From Propionibacteriaceae bacterium (GTDB taxonomy: Bacteria; Actinomycetota; Actinomycetes; Propionibacteriales; Propionibacteriaceae): a DNA stretch of 49,471 nucleotides. Of this stretch, positions 8,436 to 16,633 are shown in pieces. The stretch spans positions 1 through 49,471 of the forward strand of contig JAOPXN010000024.1 of NCBI GenBank assembly GCA_025965155.1. The letters are read 5' to 3'. A program made the translations under genes and the position numbers. Within the stretch, counting starts at the first letter, position 1; each line of letters opens with the position of its first letter. The notes under the pieces were generated by a model that saw nothing but the letters and a program-made list of their open reading frames with translations, was not told the DNA's origin and did no database searches.

Positions 8436-9416
8436 ATGAACACTCATGCCGCGCCTTCCACGACGACAAATGTCGATGCCTACGTGACGAATGATCCGGA
8501 GCAGGCCCACGAGTGGCTCAGAATGGCCTACACCGATCACACCGTTCGCCTTAGCGGCAGTCAGGGAAACTTTGTTTTCAGAAGCCTTATGACTTCGGTC
8601 GACACGATTGAGCTCAGCGAGTTTCGCCATTCGATGGCGGCGAGGGTCGAGGTCGAGAATGATCGAAGAAGTGTCATCATGTTCAAGCTGACGGATGGGC
8701 GCTATGAAGTCACAAGGGGCCGAGACATCCTTCGACTTGGCCCCGGCGACAGCGCCTTGCTTCCTCCAGGCGCTGCCTTGTCGATTGACTGGAGCAACGT
8801 CGCAATCTCCGCGGTCGCGGTAGACCGCCAAGAGCTGGGGACAATAGCAGCCGACCTGACCGGACGAAATCCAGCCGATATCGTCTTTAAGCTCGGCAGG
8901 CCGACGTCTGCCATCGCGGAGCGACGATGGTGGCAGACGGTTGCGTACGTCGACAAGGCGTTGCGACGCTCGACCGAACAGATCGGGCCCCTCATGCGGT
9001 CCGAGGTCAAACGGCTAATAGCTGCCGCCGCACTGGAGACGTTCCCGAACACCGGAACGGTCGCCCTCAGCCCGCCCGGCCCCGGATCTGGGCGTCCATG
9101 GCTACGGCGCGCCCTCATATTCATCGACGACCACGCCGATCAAGACATCAGTCTGGATGACATCGCCACTGCGGCACGGGTAAGCCCGCGGACTCTGCAG
9201 AACGGATTCCGCCGATACCTCAACACGACACCTCTGCACCGCGTTCGCGAGGTACGGATGGATATGGCGCACCAGGACCTCATGAGCGGGCACCCTCAAG
9301 GAGGCGACACTGTCGCCGCCATCGCGCGGCGCTGGGGCTTTCATCATCTGGGCCGGTTCTCGGTCAGCTATCGAACCCGCTACGGGCGGCTTCCCCGGGA
9401 CACCCTTTACCATTGA
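8436..9416 (+). CDS. AraC-family transcriptional regulator
   Basis: A 326-residue regulator. An N-terminal ligand-sensing beta domain (about 1-200; AraC_binding_2-like, with RYEVTRGRDILRLGPGD) is followed by a C-terminal double helix-turn-helix (about 225-322). The first HTH is ISLDDIATAARVSPRTLQNG and the second is AAIARRWGFHHLGRFSVSYR, as in XylS/AraC activators. The ribosome site GAAAGGGG lies 9 nt before the ATG. The nearest possible targets are the alpha/beta hydrolase at 6823 and the disrupted membrane gene, but regulation of either is inference. Many non-GC third positions give this gene a lower GC look than its neighbours, consistent with transfer. Confidence 0.88.
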   Translation: MNTHAAPSTTTNVDAYVTNDPEQAHEWLRMAYTDHTVRLSGSQGNFVFRSLMTSVDTIELSEFRHSMAARVEVENDRRSVIMFKLTDGRYEVTRGRDILRLGPGDSALLPPGAALSIDWSNVAISAVAVDRQELGTIAADLTGRNPADIVFKLGRPTSAIAERRWWQTVAYVDKALRRSTEQIGPLMRSEVKRLIAAAALETFPNTGTVALSPPGPGSGRPWLRRALIFIDDHADQDISLDDIATAARVSPRTLQNGFRRYLNTTPLHRVREVRMDMAHQDLMSGHPQGGDTVAAIARRWGFHHLGRFSVSYRTRYGRLPRDTLYH

Positions 9417-9485
9417 CGCGGAACGGCAGCGACCTCACTGACGCCGAAGGACGCCAAATGCGGCGTCCCCGCACGGTTGCCTGAG

Positions 9486-9845
9486 TTACCGAATCCTGCT
9501 GGCCTCGGTTATCAACTGGCGCAGAGCCGCGGCGCGGCCCGTACCGTCCTCGTCCCAACCATCTGATGTCAGCGCAGCGCTCTTGCCGATCATCTCTAGG
9601 TCCAACACCGGTCGACCGTTAACGGTCGTACCCTCTGGTATCTGCCCGTTCCCAGAGAGCATCCACCCGCTGGCGTTGAGGTGCTTCATAGCCTGGCTGT
9701 ACTCGGGGTCGCTCACGAAGTCCAACTCGTCAACCAAACCCGCGGGCGGGACCAGCACCCCGGCACCGCAAGCGGAGTCCACTACAGCGGTCCACGCACC
9801 GTGGACGATAGGTGCGACCGGAGTCGCGTAGGGCATGACAGACAT
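9486..9845 (-). CDS. hypothetical protein, 119 aa
   Basis: An unrecognised small soluble protein with one lysine-poor acidic domain (mid segment LVDELDFVSDPEYSQAMKHL). No signal peptide or membrane segment is visible. The start was set at ATG 9845 because a strong GAGGAGG lies 5 nt upstream; the frame is open further upstream to 9926 without a ribosome site. It sits inside the accessory stretch. Its last codons contain a 13-nt match to the tRNA-Arg T arm. It may be specific to this lineage; I have no functional suggestion. Confidence 0.6.
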   Translation of the reverse strand: MSVMPYATPVAPIVHGAWTAVVDSACGAGVLVPPAGLVDELDFVSDPEYSQAMKHLNASGWMLSGNGQIPEGTTVNGRPVLDLEMIGKSAALTSDGWDEDGTGRAAALRQLITEASRIR

Positions 9846-10084
9846 CAGGGCCTCCTCGGGCTTCGCCGTCTGGAACCCCCGAATGAGCGCCCTACGTCGT
9901 TGTATGCGACCTCCGAAGCGCTGCACCCGTCAGAGCAAGATCAACATGCAGGACGGCTGAACAACTTCACGCACTGGACAAGACTCGTGAGCATTGGGAA
10001 CCTGGATCGCGCTGCGCAATCTATCTTCTCCCCGTCATGCTGTCTACGGTTGGGAGCACGCTGCCGCTCAGGCCTGCCCACTAA

Positions 10085-10672
10085 TCAGTTGCAGGCGGCG
10101 ACAATGGTGCGGGAAACCGCCCGGTCCAGCAGATCGAGCACCTGGTCACGGGTCCGCCCCGGCGCATCGTTCCAGGCGGTCACGCCTTGCAGCCGGGTCC
10201 TCCGGTCGTTGGCTGAGTACACCCGGCCCGGCGGCAGCGACGCATGCCCCAGCTGCTCATGCATCGCCTCGTACAACTCATCCACGCTGCCCCAGACGTC
10301 GCGCACCGAGGTTGCGGCGTCCGGATCGTCGGCGAGTCGCAGCAGGGTGCCTACCAGGCAGGCGCTCACCACGCGGGATCGTGCGTCACGGAGCGCGTAC
10401 GCCTCAAGCGGTGCCGCGACACGGACGCCACCCGAGGGAGCCCGTACCGTGAACCACCCACCGCTTGTCCAGCCGTCCCGCTCAATGACCGTTCGGGCTT
10501 GCTCCAACGTGTCCCGCACCCGATCAAGGCGGCGCAGCCACAGCTCACGGACATCGCCGTCTGGGATGAAGCCATAGTCGGGGATGGCGGGGATCCGGAA
10601 TGGCGTCAACGCACGGTCCAGGAACCCCCTGATCCTCGACTCGGCACGCAGCAGTGGGTCGATCCGTGCCAT
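10085..10672 (-). CDS. DUF6197-like hypothetical protein
   Basis: A 195-residue protein. The C-terminal half resembles the DUF6197 pattern: an IERDGWTSGGWF region, an AC-V-LLRLADD segment and the closing VTAWNDAPGRTRDQVLDLLDRA. The N-terminal 60 residues are basic and not recognised. The ATG at 10672 follows AGGGGGAG at a good distance. The function of this domain is unknown. It is not obviously in an operon; the gap to DUF1918 is about 160 bp with no visible feature. Confidence 0.65.
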   Translation of the reverse strand: MARIDPLLRAESRIRGFLDRALTPFRIPAIPDYGFIPDGDVRELWLRRLDRVRDTLEQARTVIERDGWTSGGWFTVRAPSGGVRVAAPLEAYALRDARSRVVSACLVGTLLRLADDPDAATSVRDVWGSVDELYEAMHEQLGHASLPPGRVYSANDRRTRLQGVTAWNDAPGRTRDQVLDLLDRAVSRTIVAACN

Positions 10673-10831
10673 CTGCCCAACTCCCCCTCACCGGATTACC
10701 GAGCCAGCCCCGACGGTCCCGTCGGTATCAGCTCCACGAATCCGTGTCAGCGCGACGGGTCAATGCCGAGGAGCTCGAATCAGAAATCTGACCAGTCTCT
10801 GCTGGTCAGTCGCAGTTGCTGTGGTTGCTGG

Positions 10832-11032
10832 TCAAGCGTCGGGGGCGCCCTTCTCATGCTCGATCCAACAGTCCGGCCCTGGAAATACGACCGCCTCGTG
10901 CCCGTTGTCGTGACGGACGAGATACGGCGGCGTACCGTCGGGGCCTCGCGTCTCGATGATGACCGCTGTGTGCTCATGAACGCCGACCACGTTGCCCTCA
11001 ATATGAAGATGGTCGCCCACGACAGCTCGCAT
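10832..11032 (-). CDS. DUF1918 domain protein
   Basis: A 66-residue DUF1918 protein. The whole-length pattern is clear: MRAVVGDHLHIEG at the start, then the strongly conserved RGPDGTPPYLVR and a terminal GHEAVVFPGPDC. The ribosome site GGAGGA lies just before the ATG. These small beta-barrel-like proteins are frequent in actinobacteria and often stress-linked; no biochemical function is established to my knowledge. It stands alone between DUF6197 and the thioredoxin terminator. Confidence 0.85.
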   Translation of the reverse strand: MRAVVGDHLHIEGNVVGVHEHTAVIIETRGPDGTPPYLVRHDNGHEAVVFPGPDCWIEHEKGAPDA

Positions 11033-11194
11033 GGCTCCTCCGTTTCATTCGATGGTCCTTCCCAACAGTTTGGACCCTCCGGTGCTTGCGTGGAAGAACA
11101 CGCAGGGTCCCGTTTGAAGAAGGACATCGTCGTTGGTCAGTTGGTCAGAATTGTCAGACACCTCGGTGTGTGACGCTCGACCCTGCGGGAAACG

Positions 11195-11234
11195 CAAAAT
11201 GCCCGACCCCGAGTGGTTGCTCGAGGTCGGGCAT
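11195..11234 (-). terminator. intrinsic terminator of trxA
   Basis: A 15-nt inverted repeat with one mismatch: arms 11199-11213 and 11220-11234 (ATGCCCGACCCCGAG / CTCGAGGTCGGGCAT), loop TGGTTG. On the minus strand it is followed by TTTT (11198-11195). It lies 31 nt beyond the trxA stop codon. Confidence 0.85.
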
Positions 11235-11265
11235 CAGCAGCCGCTACCTTCGCGGCGGCAGCGGA

Positions 11266-11664
11266 TCAGGCTTCGTCGTGACCTTCGTGGTGGTCATCGT
11301 GCTCAGCCTTCAGCTTGGCCACCTGGGCGTGGACCTCTTCCATGTCGAGACCCTTCACGGCGTCCACGACCTCCTTGAGCGCCGGGCCGGGCAGTGCACC
11401 AGCCTGGTTGAAGACCAGAACGCCCTCACGAAAGGCCATCAGTGTCGGGATGCCCTCGATGCCGAGGGAGCCGGCGAGACCCTGGTTAGCGTCCGTGTCC
11501 AGCTTCGCGAAGACGACGCCGTCGTACTCTTCCGACGTCTTCTCATAGACCGGGCCGAACCGCTTACACGGGCCACACCATTCAGCCCAGAAGTCGACCA
11601 GCACGATGTCGTTGCCGGTGATCGTGTCCTCAAAGCTCTCGGCGCTGATATCGACGGTTGCCAT
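11266..11664 (-). CDS. trxA: thioredoxin
   Basis: A 132-residue cytoplasmic thioredoxin with the redox site WCGPC (Cys30 and Cys33) in DFWAEWCGPCKRF and the cis-proline loop GIPTLMAF. It exceeds the usual 105-110 residues by a C-terminal tail that ends in an acidic, histidine-rich run (AEHDDHHEGHDEA), which could bind metal. A GAGGAG site precedes the ATG. It has its own terminator downstream and a 98-bp gap to the methyltransferase, so it is probably transcribed singly. A thioredoxin reductase is not in the window. Confidence 0.93.
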   Translation of the reverse strand: MATVDISAESFEDTITGNDIVLVDFWAEWCGPCKRFGPVYEKTSEEYDGVVFAKLDTDANQGLAGSLGIEGIPTLMAFREGVLVFNQAGALPGPALKEVVDAVKGLDMEEVHAQVAKLKAEHDDHHEGHDEA

Positions 11665-11762
11665 ACTTTTGCTCCTCGGGAGGCGGATGTGAGTTCGCAG
11701 TACATAACCAACTCGATCCGGCGAGTATTCCTGGCCGGACGCCGGGCCGCAACGGGCATGCG

Positions 11763-12536
11763 CTACTTGATCGCCACCACCCGACGCATCGGGATCGTGA
11801 CCAGTACCGGCCCCCTCTTGGCCACCCGGTCCTCGAGATGCTCGATGGCCGACTCCACCCGGGACGAACGGGTCAGCGGCAGGTACAACGAGGACATCAT
11901 CAGCTCCGCGTCCGACCGGTCGCGCACCACGAACCGGTAGCGCTCCCGCTGGTCCTCAACCCGCCGCAGCCCGTGTTGCTCCAACGTCTTGGTGAAACCG
12001 GCCAACTCGACCGGACCGGGGAACTGGGGCTTGGTGCGCAGCCGCGCAGTGATCCTGGTCAACACCCGCACGTCCCGGGGGCCGAGCGGACGCAGAGCTG
12101 GAGCGATCGCGGCGAGCACCCCGCCGGGCTTCAGCACGCGGGCGATCTCGCTCAGCAGCTCGGTCAGCGGCTGGACCACTACCAGCCCCATCGAGCTGGT
12201 GACCGCCTGGACCGAGCCGTCAGCGAAGGGCAGAGCGAGCGCGTCGGCTTGGACCCACGGCCCCGGTCCCCGCTCCGCGGCTAGTGCGAGCTCATGCTCG
12301 GACAGGTCGAGGCCGACCACCGTACGACCTGGCTGCGCCAGCTCGCGGGACATCGGGCCCGACCCGCAGGCAAGGTCGAGCACAGTAGTCACGTCTGGAG
12401 ATACCGCTCGAGCCAGCCACCGGTACGGCGTGTGGTCACCAGACAGCGCGCGGGACAGCACGGCCTCCGCCACTCCGGGGCGCTCCCGGTGGAAGTCGGC
12501 CAGATACTGCTTCCAGTTGAGCTCTTCCTCACTCAT
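11763..12536 (-). CDS. class I SAM-dependent methyltransferase
   Basis: A 257-residue Rossmann-fold methyltransferase of the UbiE/Methyltransf_11 type. Motif I is VLDLACGSGPMSREL near residue 60-75, motif II VVGLDLSEHEL, and the post-motifs QADALALPFADGS and IARVLKPGGVL are intact. The substrate is unknown. The ATG overlaps the stop of the upstream unknown gene (ATGA), which fixes the start and implies coupled translation. With ideR it forms a minus-strand run of three genes, so iron-dependent control is possible but not shown. Confidence 0.85.
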   Translation of the reverse strand: MSEEELNWKQYLADFHRERPGVAEAVLSRALSGDHTPYRWLARAVSPDVTTVLDLACGSGPMSRELAQPGRTVVGLDLSEHELALAAERGPGPWVQADALALPFADGSVQAVTSSMGLVVVQPLTELLSEIARVLKPGGVLAAIAPALRPLGPRDVRVLTRITARLRTKPQFPGPVELAGFTKTLEQHGLRRVEDQRERYRFVVRDRSDAELMMSSLYLPLTRSSRVESAIEHLEDRVAKRGPVLVTIPMRRVVAIK

Positions 12537-13660
12537 GTTGCGACCTCCACGGTGTGGGCTGGGCCGAGCAGCCGGGCAATGTCGGAGCCGATGTCGCGCA
12601 CCAGGTGTCCGGGCCCGATCGGCTGTCCGGCTACTGCGGAGACTAGCGCCGACATGCCGGGTAGTGCCTCGTTGGGAGCGGACCGGTCGGGATGCCCAGC
12701 CGTCAGCAGCGGGTTGGACCCGTCCGGCCAGGGCTGGCTGACTCGTTCCCAGGTACGGATCCAAGCATCCGAGATCTCCTGCACCGACGGCACACCGAAG
12801 AAGTGACCGACCGGGGCGTGGTGGCGGAGCGCGACGATGGGTGAGTCGACGTACAGCAGCGCCAGCCGTACTCGGGCGTCGAGGTCACGCCGCTCCGCCA
12901 TCGACGGGCTGGTGACGAAGCCGCACGGGTTGGGGCAGGTGTCGCCGACGTCGGGCCGCTCCCCCGCACCGATGGTGGCGTGGTTCATCGCGCACACCGC
13001 CAGCGCGTCACCCTGCCGGGAGTGGAAGCGGTCCAGGTACGCCGTGTAGCCGGCGGTGTCGCCCGAGCAGGCGTTCAGTGCGCGCTTGGCGGTGCTCCGC
13101 AACGCCGACGAATGCGGACAGAGAGGATCGTCGGTCCCCCACCGGCTACCGGCAACCGAGTGACCGAGCCGCTCGGGGTCGCCCGCGTGCCCCAGCACGC
13201 TCTGCCACGCCAGCTGAGCGAAGTACTCCCCGATCAGGTGAGCAGTGACCACGATCTGCAGCGACTCGCGCCGCATCGCTCGGATCTCCAGCACCTCCAG
13301 CATGAGCTCGTACAGCGGGATCAGCGAGCCGAGCGCGCCGCGGACCGGATCCCGGGGCTCCAGTGGGAAGGACGAGTCGGCCAGCCGCTTCGCCCACGGC
13401 GTGGAGAAGCCGCCGGCGATGGTGGAGAAGTCCTCGGCATCCAGGTCCAGCACTCGGCGGGCCGCCGTTGCTAGCGCACGGGCCTCGACTAACGTCTCCG
13501 GCGTTCCGGGCACGACCGCGCGGTGGTGGCCGTTCGAGTCGGCAAGAGACACATCCAGCAGTGACGCCACCGCGTCGTACCAGTGCCCTCCCAGCAGCAG
13601 CGAGATCGCCGTCGGTTCAGCCGACGGCGCACGTCGAGTTAGCGGTTCACCGGCCACCAT
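12533..13660 (-). CDS. conserved-looking hypothetical protein between ideR and a methyltransferase
   Basis: A 375-residue soluble protein that I do not recognise. It appears mostly helical, with the hydrophobic stretch SLIPLYELMLEVLEIRAMR in the middle. A Cys/His-containing segment follows (DPLCPHSS, ALNACSG, AVCAMNHATIG, DTCPNPCGF) that could bind a metal or Fe-S cluster. Codon use is typical of the neighbours. The start ATG at 13660 is 9 nt after the ideR stop, and the stop overlaps the methyltransferase start, so all three are probably one transcript. Metal-related function is inference from context and cysteines only. Confidence 0.8.
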   Translation of the reverse strand: MVAGEPLTRRAPSAEPTAISLLLGGHWYDAVASLLDVSLADSNGHHRAVVPGTPETLVEARALATAARRVLDLDAEDFSTIAGGFSTPWAKRLADSSFPLEPRDPVRGALGSLIPLYELMLEVLEIRAMRRESLQIVVTAHLIGEYFAQLAWQSVLGHAGDPERLGHSVAGSRWGTDDPLCPHSSALRSTAKRALNACSGDTAGYTAYLDRFHSRQGDALAVCAMNHATIGAGERPDVGDTCPNPCGFVTSPSMAERRDLDARVRLALLYVDSPIVALRHHAPVGHFFGVPSVQEISDAWIRTWERVSQPWPDGSNPLLTAGHPDRSAPNEALPGMSALVSAVAGQPIGPGHLVRDIGSDIARLLGPAHTVEVAT

Positions 13661-13669
13661 GCCTGTGGC

Positions 13670-14368
13670 TCAGACCCGGGTGACGAACAGGTGGGTGGCT
13701 GCCTCACGATCGATCTCGCACCCTGGGGAGCCATCGACCCCGAGTCGTACGCCCAGCCCGCCGGCCTCAGCCACGACCCGCACCCCGGGCTGCACGCCGG
13801 CGATCCGGAGCGTCCCCATCATCTGTACGTCCTTCTGGATCTCCTCGCTCATCCGGACGATCTTCACATTCACCGGGGCCCCGCTAGCGCTCTTGACCAC
13901 GTTGAGGAGCTGTTCGTTCCCCTCCCGGAAGATGGCCGGGATCTGACCGACACCGAGCTCGTCGAGTCCCGGGATCGGGTTCCCGTACGGCGACTCCGTC
14001 GGCGTGTTCAACAGGTCAACAAGCTTTCGCTCGACGTCTTCGGAGATCACGTGTTCCCATCTGCAGGCCTCGTCGTGCACCTTCTCCCAGTCCAGCCCGA
14101 TCACGTCGATCAGCAGCCGCTCAGCCAGCCGGTGCTTGCGCATCACCCGAGTCGCACGGGTGCGTCCCTCGGGAGTCAGCTCGAGGTGCCTGTCGCCTTG
14201 GACATGGACGAGATTGTCGCGCTCCATCCGCGCCACCGTCTGCGACACCGTCGGGCCGCTTTGCTGCAGCCGCTCCGCGATCCGGGCACGCAGGGGCACG
14301 ATGCCCTCTTCCTCGAGCTCGAAAATCGTGCGGAGATACATCTCGGTGGTGTCTATCAGGTCGCTCAC
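13670..14368 (-). CDS. ideR: IdeR/DtxR-family iron-dependent repressor
   Basis: A 232-residue metal-dependent repressor of DtxR/IdeR type. The N-terminal winged helix includes [20 protein letters not shown]. The metal ligands align in number with DtxR: Met10, Cys102, Glu105 and His106 (regulatory site) and His79, Glu83 and His98 (ancillary site). A dimerisation domain and a C-terminal SH3-like domain follow. It is expected to repress iron uptake genes with Fe2+. The GTG start has GGGGGAG upstream. It is the first gene of a run with an unknown protein and a methyltransferase, and divergent from photolyase. Confidence 0.93.
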   Translation of the reverse strand: MSDLIDTTEMYLRTIFELEEEGIVPLRARIAERLQQSGPTVSQTVARMERDNLVHVQGDRHLELTPEGRTRATRVMRKHRLAERLLIDVIGLDWEKVHDEACRWEHVISEDVERKLVDLLNTPTESPYGNPIPGLDELGVGQIPAIFREGNEQLLNVVKSASGAPVNVKIVRMSEEIQKDVQMMGTLRIAGVQPGVRVVAEAGGLGVRLGVDGSPGCEIDREAATHLFVTRV

Positions 14369-14447
14369 GGTGACATTCTCCCCCAGTTGCGCGCATGGGT
14401 CTCCGGGCGCTCACAAGGCGTGGTCGGTCCCGGTGCAAGATTAGAAC

Positions 14448-15854
14448 ATGGGTTCTGTTCCCGAGGCGACAGTCTGGTGGGTTCGCCGCGACTTCCGGCT
14501 CGCCGACAATCCAGCGCTGCTGGCTGCCGTGGACGGAGGCGAGGCGGTCGTTCCGCTTTTCGTCCTGGACCCGGCGATTTTGCGCAAGGCCGGCCCGGTT
14601 CGGACCGAGTGGTTGCTGGCTTCGCTCAGCGCCCTGCACGCCGATATGGCTGGAGCAGGAGGCCCCGGGCTCAGCGTCATCGAGGGCCGGCCCGCCGAGG
14701 TGCTACCGCGGGTTGCCCGGCAGGTCCGCGCAGCCACGGTGCACATCAGCTCGGACTTCGCTCCGTACGGACGCCGCCGCGACGCGGCGGTCCGGACCGC
14801 ACTTGCTGACGCCGGGATCGAGCTCGTGGCCACCGGCTCGCCGTACGGTGTGGCCCCCGGCACCGTCACGACCAAGTCGGGCAGCCCGTTCCAGGTCTTC
14901 ACTCCGTTCTGGCGGGCCTGGAGCGACCACGGCGTGAACGGTCCGGCCGCGCCGGTGGATCCGGCGACGGCGCACTGGCTCGCGGCAGCCGACCGCACCC
15001 CCATCGCGGAAGTTGATCCGGTGCTGGTGGAACGGGCCGGCGAAGCGACGGCGACTCGCCGCTGGCACGAGTGGCTCGACCGCGACCAGGCCGGGGTCGA
15101 AGACTACCTCGACCTGCACAACACCCCTGGCAGCGACGCCACCTCGCATCTCTCCATCCCGCTCAAGTGGGGCCAGCTGCACCCACGCACCCTGTTGGCC
15201 GACCTTTCCACCCATCGGTCGAAAGGGTCGGCGGGGCTGTCCAGGCAGTTGGCCTGGCGCGACTTCTTCGCCGACGTTCTGTACCACCGCCCCGACGCGG
15301 TGACACAGCCGATCCGCAGCGCCTTCGCCACCATGCCCACCGACGAGCCGGCGACCGACTCCGCCATCGCCTCCCGACTGGCGGCTTGGCAGCAAGGCCG
15401 CACCGGCTTCCCGCTGGTCGATGCCGGCATGCGCCAGCTGCTCGCCGAAGGATGGATGCACAATCGGGTACGGATGGTTACCGCCTCGTTCCTGGTCAAG
15501 GACCTGCATATCGGCTGGTGGCATGGCGCCGACTGGTTCATGGACCGGCTCCGCGACGGCGACATCTCCCAGAACCAGCTCAACTGGCAGTGGGTCGCCG
15601 GCTGCGGGACCGACGCCTCGCCGTACTTCCGGGTCTTCAACCCGACCGGGCAGGCGGCGAAGTTCGACCCGGACGGGACCTACATCCGCCGCTACCTGCC
15701 CGAGCTGGCCGACCTACCGCTGGACTACCTCCATCAGCCATGGACGGCTCCCGGCGGCGTGCCCGCGGGTTACCCCGAGCCGATCGTGGACCATGCGGCC
15801 GAGCGTAAGGAAGCGCTGGAACGCTACGAGGTCGTCAAGAGCTTCACCAACTGA
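14448..15854 (+). CDS. phr: deoxyribodipyrimidine photolyase
   Basis: A 468-residue class I CPD photolyase that uses light and FADH- to split cyclobutane pyrimidine dimers. The N-terminal antenna domain starts WWVRRDFRLADNPAL. The FAD-binding domain holds the signature series TGFPLVDAGMRQL, HNRVRMVTASFLVKDL, DGDISQNQLNWQWVAG and YFRVFNPTGQAAKFD. No ribosome site is visible, and CAAGAT is positioned as a -10 for a leaderless transcript. It faces a pyrimidine-dimer glycosylase gene 17 bp downstream. Confidence 0.95.
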   Translation: MGSVPEATVWWVRRDFRLADNPALLAAVDGGEAVVPLFVLDPAILRKAGPVRTEWLLASLSALHADMAGAGGPGLSVIEGRPAEVLPRVARQVRAATVHISSDFAPYGRRRDAAVRTALADAGIELVATGSPYGVAPGTVTTKSGSPFQVFTPFWRAWSDHGVNGPAAPVDPATAHWLAAADRTPIAEVDPVLVERAGEATATRRWHEWLDRDQAGVEDYLDLHNTPGSDATSHLSIPLKWGQLHPRTLLADLSTHRSKGSAGLSRQLAWRDFFADVLYHRPDAVTQPIRSAFATMPTDEPATDSAIASRLAAWQQGRTGFPLVDAGMRQLLAEGWMHNRVRMVTASFLVKDLHIGWWHGADWFMDRLRDGDISQNQLNWQWVAGCGTDASPYFRVFNPTGQAAKFDPDGTYIRRYLPELADLPLDYLHQPWTAPGGVPAGYPEPIVDHAAERKEALERYEVVKSFTN

Positions 15855-15871
15855 CTCCAGATGCAGCCTTT

Positions 15872-16381
15872 TCAGCTGACGGTGACGGGCCAGATGTACG
15901 GCAAATCCGGCGGCACTCCAGGGAACAGCGGCCCGTAGAGCTCCGGATCCTTACGGATCAAGTTGGACTGGTGCGACCGGTGCAGATCAGGCTGCCCAAT
16001 CCAGGCCGGCGGCACTTCCGTGGCCGATCCGAGCTGGCTGTGTTGGAACAACCCAACGGCCTTGGCCAGACAGGTGTCCTTGAAGCCGCGCCCGGACCAC
16101 TCCTCACAGATCGCCGCCTGGTAGTCCAGCAACGTGGCCTCATGGCCGCGCCACATCAGCACGGCCGGGTGGGTGCGCCAGCCCTTCGGCTGGTACTCCT
16201 CGATCTCGCCACGGCCGTTGTCCCAGCGCAGTTCGAGTAGAACCTGGACAATTTGCAGGGTTTCCACGCGCTGCTTCCCCAGCCGCTTGCTGTCCAAGAT
16301 GGCAGCGCTTCGGCGGAAGTCGGCGTACGGCAGGAACGTCTGAACGGGACTATCCTCTCCTTTGACTGTGATGCAAGACAC
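15872..16381 (-). CDS. MSMEG_6728-type pyrimidine-dimer DNA glycosylase (Pyr_excise family)
   Basis: The protein matches the actinobacterial MSMEG_6728 family, related to T4 endonuclease V (PF03013-type): QTFLPYADFRRSAAILDSKRLGKQRVET, then GWRTHPAVLMWRGHEATLLDY, and a C-terminal LIRKDPELYGP. It would start base excision at UV dimers. The start is problematic. The family begins at the codon before QTFLPY, here GTT (16345), with a strong AAAGGAGAGG ideally placed upstream at 16354-16363. The coordinates given use the nearest standard in-frame GTG (16381), which has no ribosome site; TTG 16396 is another choice. Confidence 0.8.
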   Translation of the reverse strand: MSCITVKGEDSPVQTFLPYADFRRSAAILDSKRLGKQRVETLQIVQVLLELRWDNGRGEIEEYQPKGWRTHPAVLMWRGHEATLLDYQAAICEEWSGRGFKDTCLAKAVGLFQHSQLGSATEVPPAWIGQPDLHRSHQSNLIRKDPELYGPLFPGVPPDLPYIWPVTVS

Positions 16382-16633
16382 GACATGGACAATCAATGTG
16401 TTGTACTACTTGATGATTTGACTATTCTGGGCTAACTTTTAGTTCGTGGCGAGGCACCTGGGGGGGTGGATCGTCGCAGCTGGCCCATTCCATATCTATG
16501 GACGAGCCAGTTGGGGGCGGGGAGCACGTACTGCGGTGACTGGTCAGTGTCGACCGGAGAACCGCTCCGATTCCTGCGGGTAGACACCCGACCGGCGTTG
16601 CGTTAAGCAGAAGCGTGGCGCCGGTCCTCCCGG

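Noticed and set aside
15855-15871. terminator between photolyase and the dimer glycosylase
   Set aside because: The 17-bp gap shows only a weak CAGC/GCTG pairing that extends into the gene.
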